Shown here in pieces: positions 1 to 7,617 of a stretch of DNA of 64,000 bases. Under the pieces are notes generated by a model. It searched no databases. It worked only from the letters and a program-made list of their open reading frames with translations, and was not told the origin of the DNA. Source of the stretch: Aliiroseovarius subalbicans (GTDB lineage: Bacteria > Pseudomonadota > Alphaproteobacteria > Rhodobacterales > Rhodobacteraceae); contig NZ_JALBYQ010000004.1 in NCBI RefSeq assembly GCF_022678625.1, positions 310,001 to 374,000 of the forward strand, given 5' to 3'. A program made the position numbers and the translations under genes. Position 1 is the first letter of the stretch; the number at the start of each line of letters is the position of its first letter.

Positions 1-525
1 GGCATCACCATCGGTGCACAGGTTTTGCCGAACTTCGTGATGGCACCCATCCTGATCCTGGTCTTTACCCTTTGGCTGGGCTGGTTGCCAGGCGGCGGCT
101 GGAACGGGGGGCAGTGGCAACACCTGATCATGCCCGTGATCGCGCTGTCGACCTCCTATATGGCGTCGATCGCCCGCCTGACGCGATCCTCCATGCTAGA
201 GGTGCTGCGCTCGAACTTCATCCGCACCGCGCGCGCCAAGGGTCTGCCGAACCGCACGATCATCTGGCGCCACGCGCTGAAGCCCTCGCTTTTACCGGTG
301 ATCAGCTACCTCGGGCCGGCCTTCGTGGGCATGGTCACCGGGTCGTTCATCATCGACAGCATCTTCGGCACCGGTGGTGTCGGGTATTTTTACGTCAACT
401 CGGCCTTCAACCGCGATTACGCGGTCATGATGGGCCTGACGATCCTGCTGGGGTCCATGACGATCATGTTCAATATGGTCGTGGACATCCTGTATGCCTG
501 GATCGATCCAAAGATCCGGCTGTGA
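1..525 (+). CDS. Peptide-type ABC transporter permease (OppB/DppB family), 3' part
   Basis: The reading frame is open from base 1, so the gene starts upstream and only the last 174 or so codons are here. The protein is a polytopic inner-membrane permease with several hydrophobic segments. It carries the EAA-type cytoplasmic loop (ARAKGLPNRTIIWRHALKPS) that contacts the ATPase subunits. The C-terminus WIDPKIRL is typical of OppB/DppB proteins. It forms a heterodimer with the next gene product, 10 bases downstream, and is driven by the two ATPases that follow. The substrate cannot be deduced: the binding protein is outside the window, and this family imports peptides, nickel, glycosides and other solutes. 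Confidence 0.93.
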   Translation, partial: GITIGAQVLPNFVMAPILILVFTLWLGWLPGGGWNGGQWQHLIMPVIALSTSYMASIARLTRSSMLEVLRSNFIRTARAKGLPNRTIIWRHALKPSLLPVISYLGPAFVGMVTGSFIIDSIFGTGGVGYFYVNSAFNRDYAVMMGLTILLGSMTIMFNMVVDILYAWIDPKIRL

Positions 526-535
526 GGGGCGCGAC

Positions 536-1483
536 ATGACAGACAAACTCGTGCAACCCTTTTCACAAAAGCGAACCGCCGAACTGGCGGAAAGCCTGTC
601 GGCGGGCGGCACCATCAAGGGCCGGTCGCTGTGGGCTGACGCACGCAACCGCTTTGTCGCCAACAAGGCGGCGATGGCTTCGGTGGTCGTGCTTTTACTG
701 GTCTTCGCGTTTTCGCTGCTGGGCGATTACCTGACGCAATTTGACAACGAAACGATCGACTGGGACGTGATGGGATCGGTCAAGGAACTGGGTCGCCCGT
801 CGCTGTCCAACGGCCACTGGTTCGGCTTCGACGAAAGCGGGCGCGATCTGTATTCGCGCGTCGTGCAGGGCAGCCGGATCAGCCTGTCGGTTGGCCTGGT
901 CGGCGCCTTCATCGCGGTGATGGTCGGCACGCTCTACGGCTCGGTCGCGGGCTTTGTCGGCGGGCGGGTCGATTCCATCATGATGCGCCTGGTCGATATC
1001 TTCATGTCGATCCCCTACATGTTCGTGCTGATCCTGTTGCTGGTCGTCTTTGGCCGGTCGATTTCCATGCTATTCGTCGGCATCGGTCTGACCGCCTGGC
1101 TGGATATGAGCCGGATCGTGCGCGGGCAGACCCTTTCGTTGAAAAACCGAGAATATGTCGAGGCGGCCGTGGCGATGGGCGTAAGCACGCCCAAGATCAT
1201 CACCCGCCACATCGTGCCCAATCTTTTGGGTGTCGTGGTGGTTTATGCGACGCTGCTGGTGCCGCAAATGATCCTGACGGAAAGCTTCATTTCCTTCCTC
1301 GGGCTGGGGGTTCAGGAACCCGACACCTCTTGGGGCGCGTTGATTTCCGAGGGCGTGAAGTCGATGAATTACGGTACGTTGTGGCATCTTGCCTTCCCGC
1401 TGTTCTTCTTCGTCATCACCATTTTCTGTTTCTTCTTCATTGGCGATGGCCTGCGCGATGCGCTGGACCCCAAGGATCGGTAA
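536..1483 (+). CDS. Peptide-type ABC transporter permease (OppC/DppC family)
   Basis: This 315-residue inner-membrane permease is the second half of the importer channel. Its cytoplasmic N-terminal arm is followed by a first membrane segment at about residues 45-65, as in OppC. The EAA loop (VEAAVAMGVSTPKIITRHIV) contacts the ATPases, and the protein ends in DGLRDALDPKDR, the usual OppC tail. I chose the ATG at 536, ten bases after the previous stop. An in-frame upstream ATG at 494 would overlap oppB by 32 bases and add residues not typical of the family. It lies in one operon with its neighbours. Confidence 0.93.
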   Translation: MTDKLVQPFSQKRTAELAESLSAGGTIKGRSLWADARNRFVANKAAMASVVVLLLVFAFSLLGDYLTQFDNETIDWDVMGSVKELGRPSLSNGHWFGFDESGRDLYSRVVQGSRISLSVGLVGAFIAVMVGTLYGSVAGFVGGRVDSIMMRLVDIFMSIPYMFVLILLLVVFGRSISMLFVGIGLTAWLDMSRIVRGQTLSLKNREYVEAAVAMGVSTPKIITRHIVPNLLGVVVVYATLLVPQMILTESFISFLGLGVQEPDTSWGALISEGVKSMNYGTLWHLAFPLFFFVITIFCFFFIGDGLRDALDPKDR

Positions 1484-1489
1484 GGGCTT

Positions 1490-2464
1490 ATGGCACTTCT
1501 TGAAGTTCGTGACCTGACCGTCACATTCGACACTCCCGACGGCACTGTAACCGCCGTGGATAACATCAGCTTCGACCTTCACAAGGGCGAAACGCTGGGC
1601 ATTGTGGGAGAAAGCGGATCAGGCAAAAGCCAATCGGTTTTCGGCATCATGGGTCTGTTGGCTCAGAACGGCCAGGCGACCGGATCGGTCAAACTCGAAG
1701 GCGACGAGATCCTGAACGTTTCGCTTGCCAAGCTGAACAAGATCCGCGCGGAAAAGATCGCGATGATCTTTCAGGATCCGATGACCTGCCTGAACCCGTT
1801 TCTGCGCGTCTCGGACCAGATGGCCGAGGTTCTGGTGCATCACCACGGCATGTCGAAACGCGACGCGATTGCGGAAAGCGTGCGCATGCTGGACGCTGTG
1901 CGCATTCCCGAGGCAAAGGCCCGCGTGACGATGTATCCGCACGAGTTCTCGGGCGGGATGCGCCAGCGTGTGATGATCGCGATGTCGCTTTTGTGCAATC
2001 CTGACATCCTGATCGCGGATGAGCCCACGACCGCGCTGGATGTCACGGTTCAGGCGCAGATCATGAAGCTTCTGGCGGACTTGCAGCAAGACTTCGGCAT
2101 GGCCATCGTGCTGATCACCCACGACCTTGGTGTTGTGGCCGGGTCCTGCAAGGAAACCCTGGTCATGTATGGCGGGCAACAGATGGAATATGGCACCACC
2201 GAGGGCCTGTTTGAGATGCCGACGCATCCTTACACGATCGGACTGTTGAACGCCGTGCCACGGCTGGATGTGGAAAGCGCCGAGCTGGCCACCATTCCCG
2301 GATCGCCGCCCAACATGATGAACATGCCGTCGGGCTGTCCGTTTGAGCCGCGTTGCGTGTTCTCGGATGAAACCTGCGTGCACAAACGCCCGTCGCTGGC
2401 CGGTGTGCCGGGGCGCGACGTGCGCCGCCGCGCCTGTCACCGCACCTTGGAGGAGCTGTCATGA
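1490..2464 (+). CDS. Peptide-type ABC transporter ATPase (OppD/DppD family)
   Basis: This 324-residue cytoplasmic ATPase powers the two preceding permeases. Visible motifs are the Walker A (GESGSGKS, about residues 40-47), the signature SGGMR (154-158), the Walker B with DEPT (177-180), and the switch histidine in LITHDLG. The C-terminal extension with GCPFEPRC is the cysteine-bearing oligopeptide/dipeptide transporter C-terminal region of OppD and OppF. The gene begins six bases after the permease stop. Its TGA overlaps the next ATG (ATGA), so the two ATPases are probably translationally coupled. Confidence 0.94.
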   Translation: MALLEVRDLTVTFDTPDGTVTAVDNISFDLHKGETLGIVGESGSGKSQSVFGIMGLLAQNGQATGSVKLEGDEILNVSLAKLNKIRAEKIAMIFQDPMTCLNPFLRVSDQMAEVLVHHHGMSKRDAIAESVRMLDAVRIPEAKARVTMYPHEFSGGMRQRVMIAMSLLCNPDILIADEPTTALDVTVQAQIMKLLADLQQDFGMAIVLITHDLGVVAGSCKETLVMYGGQQMEYGTTEGLFEMPTHPYTIGLLNAVPRLDVESAELATIPGSPPNMMNMPSGCPFEPRCVFSDETCVHKRPSLAGVPGRDVRRRACHRTLEELS

Positions 2465-3447
2465 ACGACCTTTCCCCGCTTTTGTCCGTCGACGACCTGC
2501 GCGTCTGGTTCGACATCAAACGCCAGGGCGCGATGCCCTGGACACCCACCGACACGCTCAAGGCCGTGGACGGGGTCAGCTTCGACCTGATGCCGGGGGA
2601 AACCCTGGGCATCGTGGGCGAAAGCGGCTGCGGCAAGTCCACGCTGGCGCGCGCGGTGATGCGTATGGTGCCGGCGGAAACCGGCACCGCGCTATGGCTG
2701 GGCGAAGACCTGCTTTCGATGTCCAAGCGCGAGATGCGCGGTCACCGCAAGGAAATGCAGATGATCTTCCAGGACCCGCTGGCGTCGCTGGACCCGCGGA
2801 TGACGATTGGTCAGATCGTGGCGGAACCGCTGAAAACCCATTTCCCCGACCTGTCGGCAAAAGAGGTCAAGAACCGGGTGCGCGAGGTGCTGGATCGCGT
2901 TGGCATCCTGCCCAACATGGTGAACCGATATCCGCACGAGTTCTCCGGTGGCCAGTGTCAGCGCATCGGCATCGCCCGCGCGCTGATCGTGAAGCCCAAG
3001 CTGATCATCTGTGATGAACCGGTCTCGGCGCTGGACGTGTCGATCCAGGCGCAGGTGATCAACCTGCTGATGGAAATCCAGCAGGAAATGGGTCTGAGCC
3101 TGATCTTTATCGCGCACGACCTGAGCGTGGTGAAGCACATTTCGAACCGTGTGATGGTGCTTTACCTGGGCAATGTGGTTGAGATCAGCGACAGCGTGCA
3201 GCTCTACAAATCGCCCGGCCACCCGTACACCGAGGCGCTGATTTCCGCGGTACCGATCCCGGACCCGAAGGCCGAAAAGGGCAAAGAGGTCATGCTGCTG
3301 GATCGTGACCTGCCATCGCCCTTGGACCCGCCGTCCGGTTGCGTCTTCCGCACCCGCTGCCCTATTGCCGAAGCGCGCTGCGCCGAAAGCAAACCGCCAC
3401 TGAAGGATCAGGGCAACGGGCAGGCCGTGGCCTGCCACCTGCGTTAA
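2461..3447 (+). CDS. Peptide-type ABC transporter ATPase (OppF/DppF family)
   Basis: This is the second ATPase of the importer, 328 residues. It has Walker A GESGCGKS (53-60), signature SGGQC (162-166) and Walker B with DEP (185-187). An insertion of about ten residues ([12 protein letters not shown]) lies before the Walker A strand; such an insertion is common in OppF and sets it apart from OppD. The C-terminal cysteine region GCVFRTRC is present. It is the last gene of the operon visible here. No clear intrinsic terminator follows, only a short weak inverted repeat around 3540-3556. Confidence 0.94.
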   Translation: MNDLSPLLSVDDLRVWFDIKRQGAMPWTPTDTLKAVDGVSFDLMPGETLGIVGESGCGKSTLARAVMRMVPAETGTALWLGEDLLSMSKREMRGHRKEMQMIFQDPLASLDPRMTIGQIVAEPLKTHFPDLSAKEVKNRVREVLDRVGILPNMVNRYPHEFSGGQCQRIGIARALIVKPKLIICDEPVSALDVSIQAQVINLLMEIQQEMGLSLIFIAHDLSVVKHISNRVMVLYLGNVVEISDSVQLYKSPGHPYTEALISAVPIPDPKAEKGKEVMLLDRDLPSPLDPPSGCVFRTRCPIAEARCAESKPPLKDQGNGQAVACHLR

Positions 3448-3584
3448 CCTCACCTCATGCCTATGCCCTTGCTGCCCTGGCATTGCGACCATGCATGGCG
3501 GGGTTGCGTGTTTGCGGGCTGGTGACCGGGGTCGGATCGGCCTAGTGCAGGCCTGATTGGTGCCGGCAGCAAGGAAGCGTGGTC

Positions 3585-3806
3585 ATGACTTTATTCCCCC
3601 ATGTGGGCGAGGGCTTTCCCCTTCGTACAAGCATGACCGCGACCTTGTCGAAACTGGGCGCTGTTGTGACAGGCTATATCGAAGCAAAGTCGCGCCGTGC
3701 ACAATATGAGGCCCTGATGTCCTTGAGTGATGACCGGTTGTCTGATCTGGGCTTGAACCGCGATGGGATCGCCGATCACACCGTTCGTGCAGCGCGCTCC
3801 CTGTAA
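3585..3806 (+). CDS. Small DUF1127-family protein
   Basis: This small protein of 73 residues ends with the DUF1127 pattern: an arginine-rich stretch followed by YEALMSLSDDRLSDLGLNR, about residues 41-59. Such proteins are common and often multicopy in alphaproteobacteria. Some members act in phosphate, stress or RNA-turnover pathways, but no role is predictable for this one. The ATG at 3585 is preceded by AAGGAAG at good spacing; a GTG two codons upstream and an internal ATG at 3633 are less likely. It converges with the ABC-2 permease gene and ends one base before it. Confidence 0.8.
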   Translation: MTLFPHVGEGFPLRTSMTATLSKLGAVVTGYIEAKSRRAQYEALMSLSDDRLSDLGLNRDGIADHTVRAARSL

Positions 3807-4940
3807 TCAATCCAGCGTCTGACGGTAGCGCAGAAGCGACACGGTGGTGATCACCGCGAGGATGATCGCGATGGCGGCCATGTCGCCGCTGATGTCCGCC
3901 ATATCCGCGCTCTTCAGCATCACTTTGCGCACCAGGCGCAGGAAATGTGTGGCCGGAATGGCGGACCCGATGGTCTGCGCCCAACCGGGCATGCCTGCAA
4001 ACGGGAACATGAAGCCTGACAGCAGGATGGTCGGCAGCAGGGTGAAGAAACTGATCTGCATCGCCTGCATCTGGGTGCGGGCAACGGTCGAGATCAGGAA
4101 CCCCAGCGCCAAGTTCACCACGATATAGAGGTTGAAGCCCACGAAGAAGGCCAACCGCGACCCGGTGAAGGGCACGGCAAACAGCACTTGGGCTGCGATC
4201 AGGAAAACGATCGTTTGCACATACCCGACGAAGACATAGGGCAGGATCTTGCCCAGCATGACCTCAAGCGGGCGCACGGGCGTTGCGATCAGCGTCTCCA
4301 TCGTGCCGCGTTCGCTTTCACGCACGATCGCGACGGCGGTGATCATCACCATCGTCATCGACAGGATGATGGCCAACAGTCCTGGGACGATGTTGGTCGC
4401 GGTTTCCCCTTCGGGGTTGAATTGTTTGTGCACCACGACGGAAAACGGCGCGGGGCTGCCCGCAACGGCCTGAAGCGGGCCGGTCAGGCTTTGTTTCACC
4501 GCCACATCCAGAATACCCTGAAGCGCCCCGACGGCCGATGACACAGCGGTGGGGTCTGAGGCATCCGCCGCGATCAGAACCTGCGGCGCCAGCCCGCGGA
4601 TGATGTCGCGCTCAAACCCCGGCGGGATCACCACGACGAAGTTCGCCCGTCCGTCGCGCAGGGCGCGGTCGCCATCCTCTTGCCCCGTGACGACGCCAAC
4701 GAACTGGAAATACTCGCTGACCTCCATGCCCGCCAGCACCGCGCGCGCGGTGGGCGAGGCGTCGTTCATCTCGATCATCGTGGGCAGGTCGTGGGGGTCG
4801 TTGTTGATGGCAAAACCGAACAGGACCAGCTGCATGATCGGGATGCCGATCATCATGCCAAAGGTCACGCGGTCACGCTTCATCTGGATGAATTCCTTGA
4901 CCAGCACCGCGGCGAAGCGGGCAACGGAAAACAGGCTCAT
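3807..4940 (-). CDS. ABC-2 type transporter permease (YhhJ/YbhR-like)
   Basis: This 377-residue membrane protein has the DrrB/ABC2_membrane_3 layout. An N-terminal membrane helix is followed by a large extracytoplasmic domain (about 45-170) and then five or six closely spaced membrane helices to the C-terminus. The ERGTMETLIATPVRP motif sits at the start of the membrane core, as in YhhJ, YbhS and YbhR. It should form the homodimeric channel of an exporter together with the preceding ATPase, whose stop it overlaps by four bases, and the HlyD adaptor. It is the last gene of the TetR-controlled operon. Confidence 0.9.
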   Translation of the reverse strand: MSLFSVARFAAVLVKEFIQMKRDRVTFGMMIGIPIMQLVLFGFAINNDPHDLPTMIEMNDASPTARAVLAGMEVSEYFQFVGVVTGQEDGDRALRDGRANFVVVIPPGFERDIIRGLAPQVLIAADASDPTAVSSAVGALQGILDVAVKQSLTGPLQAVAGSPAPFSVVVHKQFNPEGETATNIVPGLLAIILSMTMVMITAVAIVRESERGTMETLIATPVRPLEVMLGKILPYVFVGYVQTIVFLIAAQVLFAVPFTGSRLAFFVGFNLYIVVNLALGFLISTVARTQMQAMQISFFTLLPTILLSGFMFPFAGMPGWAQTIGSAIPATHFLRLVRKVMLKSADMADISGDMAAIAIILAVITTVSLLRYRQTLD

Positions 4941-5875
4941 GCGGTGCTCCCCGCGAAATTGTCGACCGCCGTGGCCATGAGGTAGATGAAGGCTTCCTCA
5001 AGCTCGGCCGGTTTTTCCTGCCAGCTATGGGTTTTCCTGGCTTTTTGCGCGGCCACGACCTTGTCCAGCGCCGCCTTGTCGGTGCCCGACACGTGCAGTG
5101 CTGCGCCGAAGCGGGCAACCTGCTCCACACCGGGCAGGGCCAGAAGCTCATCTTCCAGCGGGGTCAGGTCGGGACCGTCCACCCGCCAGGTGGTCAGGCC
5201 GATCTGGGCGGGAATGTCCTGCGCGCGCGCTGAGATCAGTTTCTTGCCATAGGCGATATAGGCGATGTGGTCGCATTGGATCGCCTCGTCCATGTAGTGG
5301 GTCGAAACCAGCACGGTCACGCCCTTGCGGCTGAGCCTGCGGATCTCGTCCCAGAAATCGCGTCGTGCCTTGGGGTCCACCCCGGCGGTCGGTTCGTCCA
5401 GCAGCAACAGCCGGGGGTCATGCTGCAAACAGGCGGCCAGGGCCAGGCGCTGTTTCCAGCCACCCGATAGGGTGCCCGCCAACTGGGTCGCGCGGTCCAG
5501 CAGCCCCAGCTCGGTCAGAGTGTCGGTGACAACCGCCTTGCGGTTTTTCAGCCCATACATCCGTGCCATGAAATCCAGGTTTTCGCGGATCGTCAGGTCC
5601 TCATACAGCGAAAACTTTTGCGTCATGTAGCCGACATTCGCCTTGATCGCCGCGCTTTCGCTGCGGATGTCATAGCCCAGGCAGCTGCCCGTGCCGTCGT
5701 CAGGTGTTAAAAGCCCGCACATCATGCGGATCGTCGTGGTTTTGCCCGACCCGTTCGGGCCCAGAAAGCCATAGATCGCGCCTTTCGGAACCTCCATGTC
5801 GAAATTGTCGACCACGGTCCGGTCGCCGAAACGTTTGGTCAGGCCAGTGACCCGGATGGCGGGGGCGTCGGTCAT
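4937..5875 (-). CDS. ABC transporter ATPase, drug/lipid exporter type (YbhF-like)
   Basis: This 312-residue cytoplasmic ATPase has Walker A GPNGSGKT (39-46), a Q-loop at YMTQKFSLYEDLT, the signature LSGGWKQR (136-143) and Walker B LLLLDEPTAGVDP (156-168). It has a single nucleotide-binding domain, unlike the double E. coli YbhF/RbbA proteins. It starts four bases inside the end of the adaptor gene and overlaps the permease start by four bases, so the three exporter genes are translationally coupled. Substrate is unknown; the architecture suggests export of amphipathic toxic compounds. Confidence 0.92.
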   Translation of the reverse strand: MTDAPAIRVTGLTKRFGDRTVVDNFDMEVPKGAIYGFLGPNGSGKTTTIRMMCGLLTPDDGTGSCLGYDIRSESAAIKANVGYMTQKFSLYEDLTIRENLDFMARMYGLKNRKAVVTDTLTELGLLDRATQLAGTLSGGWKQRLALAACLQHDPRLLLLDEPTAGVDPKARRDFWDEIRRLSRKGVTVLVSTHYMDEAIQCDHIAYIAYGKKLISARAQDIPAQIGLTTWRVDGPDLTPLEDELLALPGVEQVARFGAALHVSGTDKAALDKVVAAQKARKTHSWQEKPAELEEAFIYLMATAVDNFAGSTA

Positions 5876-6819
5876 GGGCGGGCCAGCGTCACCGGTTGGC
5901 CGGGCAGAAGGCCGGTGCTGCTTTCCAGACGCGCCTCGGCCCGGAACACCAGCCGCGCACGTTCATCGCGGGAATAGATCACCGGGGGCGTGTATTGCGG
6001 GTCCGAGGCCATGCGGGTGATGCGCACGGTCAGACCATCGTCGCAGCCGTCACAAGACAAGGCCAGGGTCTGGCCCACGGCGAAGTCCAACCGCTCAGGC
6101 TCGGGGATATAGAACAGCACGGTCAGGGCGCCGGGGGGCAGGATGGACAAGACGGGCTTGCCCGCCGAAGCGACCTCACCCGGTTCGAAATAGGTGGTGT
6201 CGACAAGGCCGCTGGCCGGGGCGGTCACGGTCAGATCGTCCAGGGTGGACCGCGCCTGATCGGCATCCGCCGCGGCGGCGTCCAGGCTGGCCTGCGCGGC
6301 GGCCACCTGTTCGACGCGGGCGGGCAATTGCGCGACCTCAAGCTGCGCGCGCAGCTGGCTGACCTGCGCGTTGGCTCGTTCCAATGCGGTGCTGTCGGCG
6401 TCGACCCGCGCGGTGGTGACGATGTCACGGTCAAACAGGCTTTGTGATCGCGCCAGGTTCGACCGCGCCAGCGCCTGATCGGCCAGCGCCTGTTGCAGCG
6501 AGGCGTCGATCACCTGGATTTCAGCGGCACGTGATCCGGTTTCAAGGTTGTGCAGGTTCGCTTCTGCGGCCGCTTGACGCGCCACTGCCGCCCGCAGCGC
6601 GGCTGCTTCGCGGGTGGCGTCCAGCGCATAGAGCAGATCGCCCGCCGCCACCAAATCCCCTTCGGCCACCGCCATGTCGGTGATCCGGCGGGTCAAGGTG
6701 GGGGCGACGTGCACGTATTCGGCCTCGACATAGCCCGCATAGACCGGCGCAGGTGGCTCACCCAGGCTGGGAAATACCGCCGCAAACAGGGACATGATCC
6801 AGGGAAGGAAATCACTCAT
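5872..6819 (-). CDS. HlyD/EmrA-family membrane fusion protein (YbhG-like)
   Basis: This 315-residue periplasmic adaptor is anchored by a single N-terminal hydrophobic segment. It has a split biotinyl-lipoyl domain (first half at about 40-75), a long alpha-helical hairpin rich in Ala, Gln and Arg (about 75-185) and a beta-barrel region with ASGLVDTTYFEPGE. It links the ABC-2 exporter to an outer-membrane channel, which is not encoded nearby. The ATG at 6819 overlaps the tetR stop by eight bases and follows GAAAGG. An upstream in-frame start at 6852 would lie wholly inside tetR and is not favoured. Confidence 0.88.
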   Translation of the reverse strand: MSDFLPWIMSLFAAVFPSLGEPPAPVYAGYVEAEYVHVAPTLTRRITDMAVAEGDLVAAGDLLYALDATREAAALRAAVARQAAAEANLHNLETGSRAAEIQVIDASLQQALADQALARSNLARSQSLFDRDIVTTARVDADSTALERANAQVSQLRAQLEVAQLPARVEQVAAAQASLDAAAADADQARSTLDDLTVTAPASGLVDTTYFEPGEVASAGKPVLSILPPGALTVLFYIPEPERLDFAVGQTLALSCDGCDDGLTVRITRMASDPQYTPPVIYSRDERARLVFRAEARLESSTGLLPGQPVTLARP

Positions 6820-7459
6820 GGGGTACCTTTCGGGGCGTGCACAGCCCGTCAAACAAAATGGTCAGGTGGTTGTCGATCAACCGGTCCAGGGCCAGGCCGC
6901 CGGCAGGTTGAATGCCGAAGATCTCGGCCAGGAAGATGTGAACCAGAACCGGCCCCATCACCGTGCGCACGGTCATTTCGGGGTCAACATCGCGGAACTG
7001 GCCGTTGTCGATACCGCGTTGGATCAGCTGGATCATGATGGGTAAGGCCTGGGCCAGCACCGCATCATGATACATCTGCGCGATCTCAGGGGCGACAACG
7101 GCTTCGCGAATCACAATCTTGGGAATTGCCAGCGTTGCGGGATCTGACAGGCGTTGGGCGAGACTGGTCAGAAAGACGGTCAGCATCTGGCGGATATCGC
7201 GGGCCTCGGCCGCGACCTGTGCCATCAACTCGGCGCCGACCGGGGTGATGGCGCGCGCGACCAGGCCTTCCAGAATGGCCTGTTTTGATGGGAAATAGAG
7301 GTAGACCGCCCCTTTCGACAATCCCGCGCGCGCCGCGATCTGCGCCACCGACGTGCGCGCATAGCCCTGTTCGATGAACAGGGCGACGGCGGCATCCAGA
7401 AGCTCATCCGGCCGATCCTCGGCACGGCGGCGGAATTTGGGGGCGGGGTCGTCCTTCAT
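6812..7459 (-). CDS. TetR-family transcriptional repressor
   Basis: This 215-residue regulator has an N-terminal helix-turn-helix (about residues 18-62), with the typical TSVAQIAARAGLSKGAVYLYF core. The alpha-helical ligand-binding domain resembles the AcrR/YbiH C-terminal families. It is the first gene of the operon for the adaptor, ATPase and permease, and overlaps the adaptor start. A perfect palindrome lies nine bases upstream of its start codon, so autorepression of the whole efflux operon is likely. The inducing ligand, presumably an exported compound, is not predictable. Confidence 0.92.
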   Translation of the reverse strand: MKDDPAPKFRRRAEDRPDELLDAAVALFIEQGYARTSVAQIAARAGLSKGAVYLYFPSKQAILEGLVARAITPVGAELMAQVAAEARDIRQMLTVFLTSLAQRLSDPATLAIPKIVIREAVVAPEIAQMYHDAVLAQALPIMIQLIQRGIDNGQFRDVDPEMTVRTVMGPVLVHIFLAEIFGIQPAGGLALDRLIDNHLTILFDGLCTPRKVPHE

Positions 7460-7467
7460 ACGCCCCT

Positions 7468-7489
7468 ACTAACTGACCGGTCAGTTAGT
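7468..7489. promoter_or_regulatory. 22-bp perfect palindrome, probable TetR operator
   Basis: The half-site ACTAACTGACC is followed immediately by its exact reverse complement, giving 22 bases of perfect symmetry centred between 7478 and 7479. It ends nine bases upstream of the tetR start codon. A site of this size and place is characteristic of TetR-family operators that overlap their own promoter. Binding by this particular TetR is inferred, not shown. Confidence 0.85.
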
Positions 7490-7554
7490 TGCAAGTCAGC
7501 TTGACGCAAGGGTATGTTGATGGAAGTCAAAGAAGCGTTAGGGTTTATCGCCAA

Positions 7555-7596
7555 TAAGCCCCATGTGGAGGAAAGATTTTCCGGGGCTTAGGCCCC
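7555..7596 (+). promoter_or_regulatory. Two mutually exclusive hairpins in the leader of the Pat-like gene
   Basis: TAAGCCCC (7555-7562) pairs perfectly with GGGGCTTA (7583-7590), with an inner stem GGAAA/TTTCC (7570-7574 with 7578-7582). The same GGGGC (7583-7587) can instead pair with GCCCC (7592-7596). The two structures cannot form together. They lie 22 bases before the start codon, and a further palindrome GGAACGTTCC (7607-7616) overlaps the ribosome-binding region. A regulatory function is inferred from structure only. Confidence 0.45.
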
Positions 7597-7617
7597 ATAT
7601 CGCGAAGGAACGTTCCG

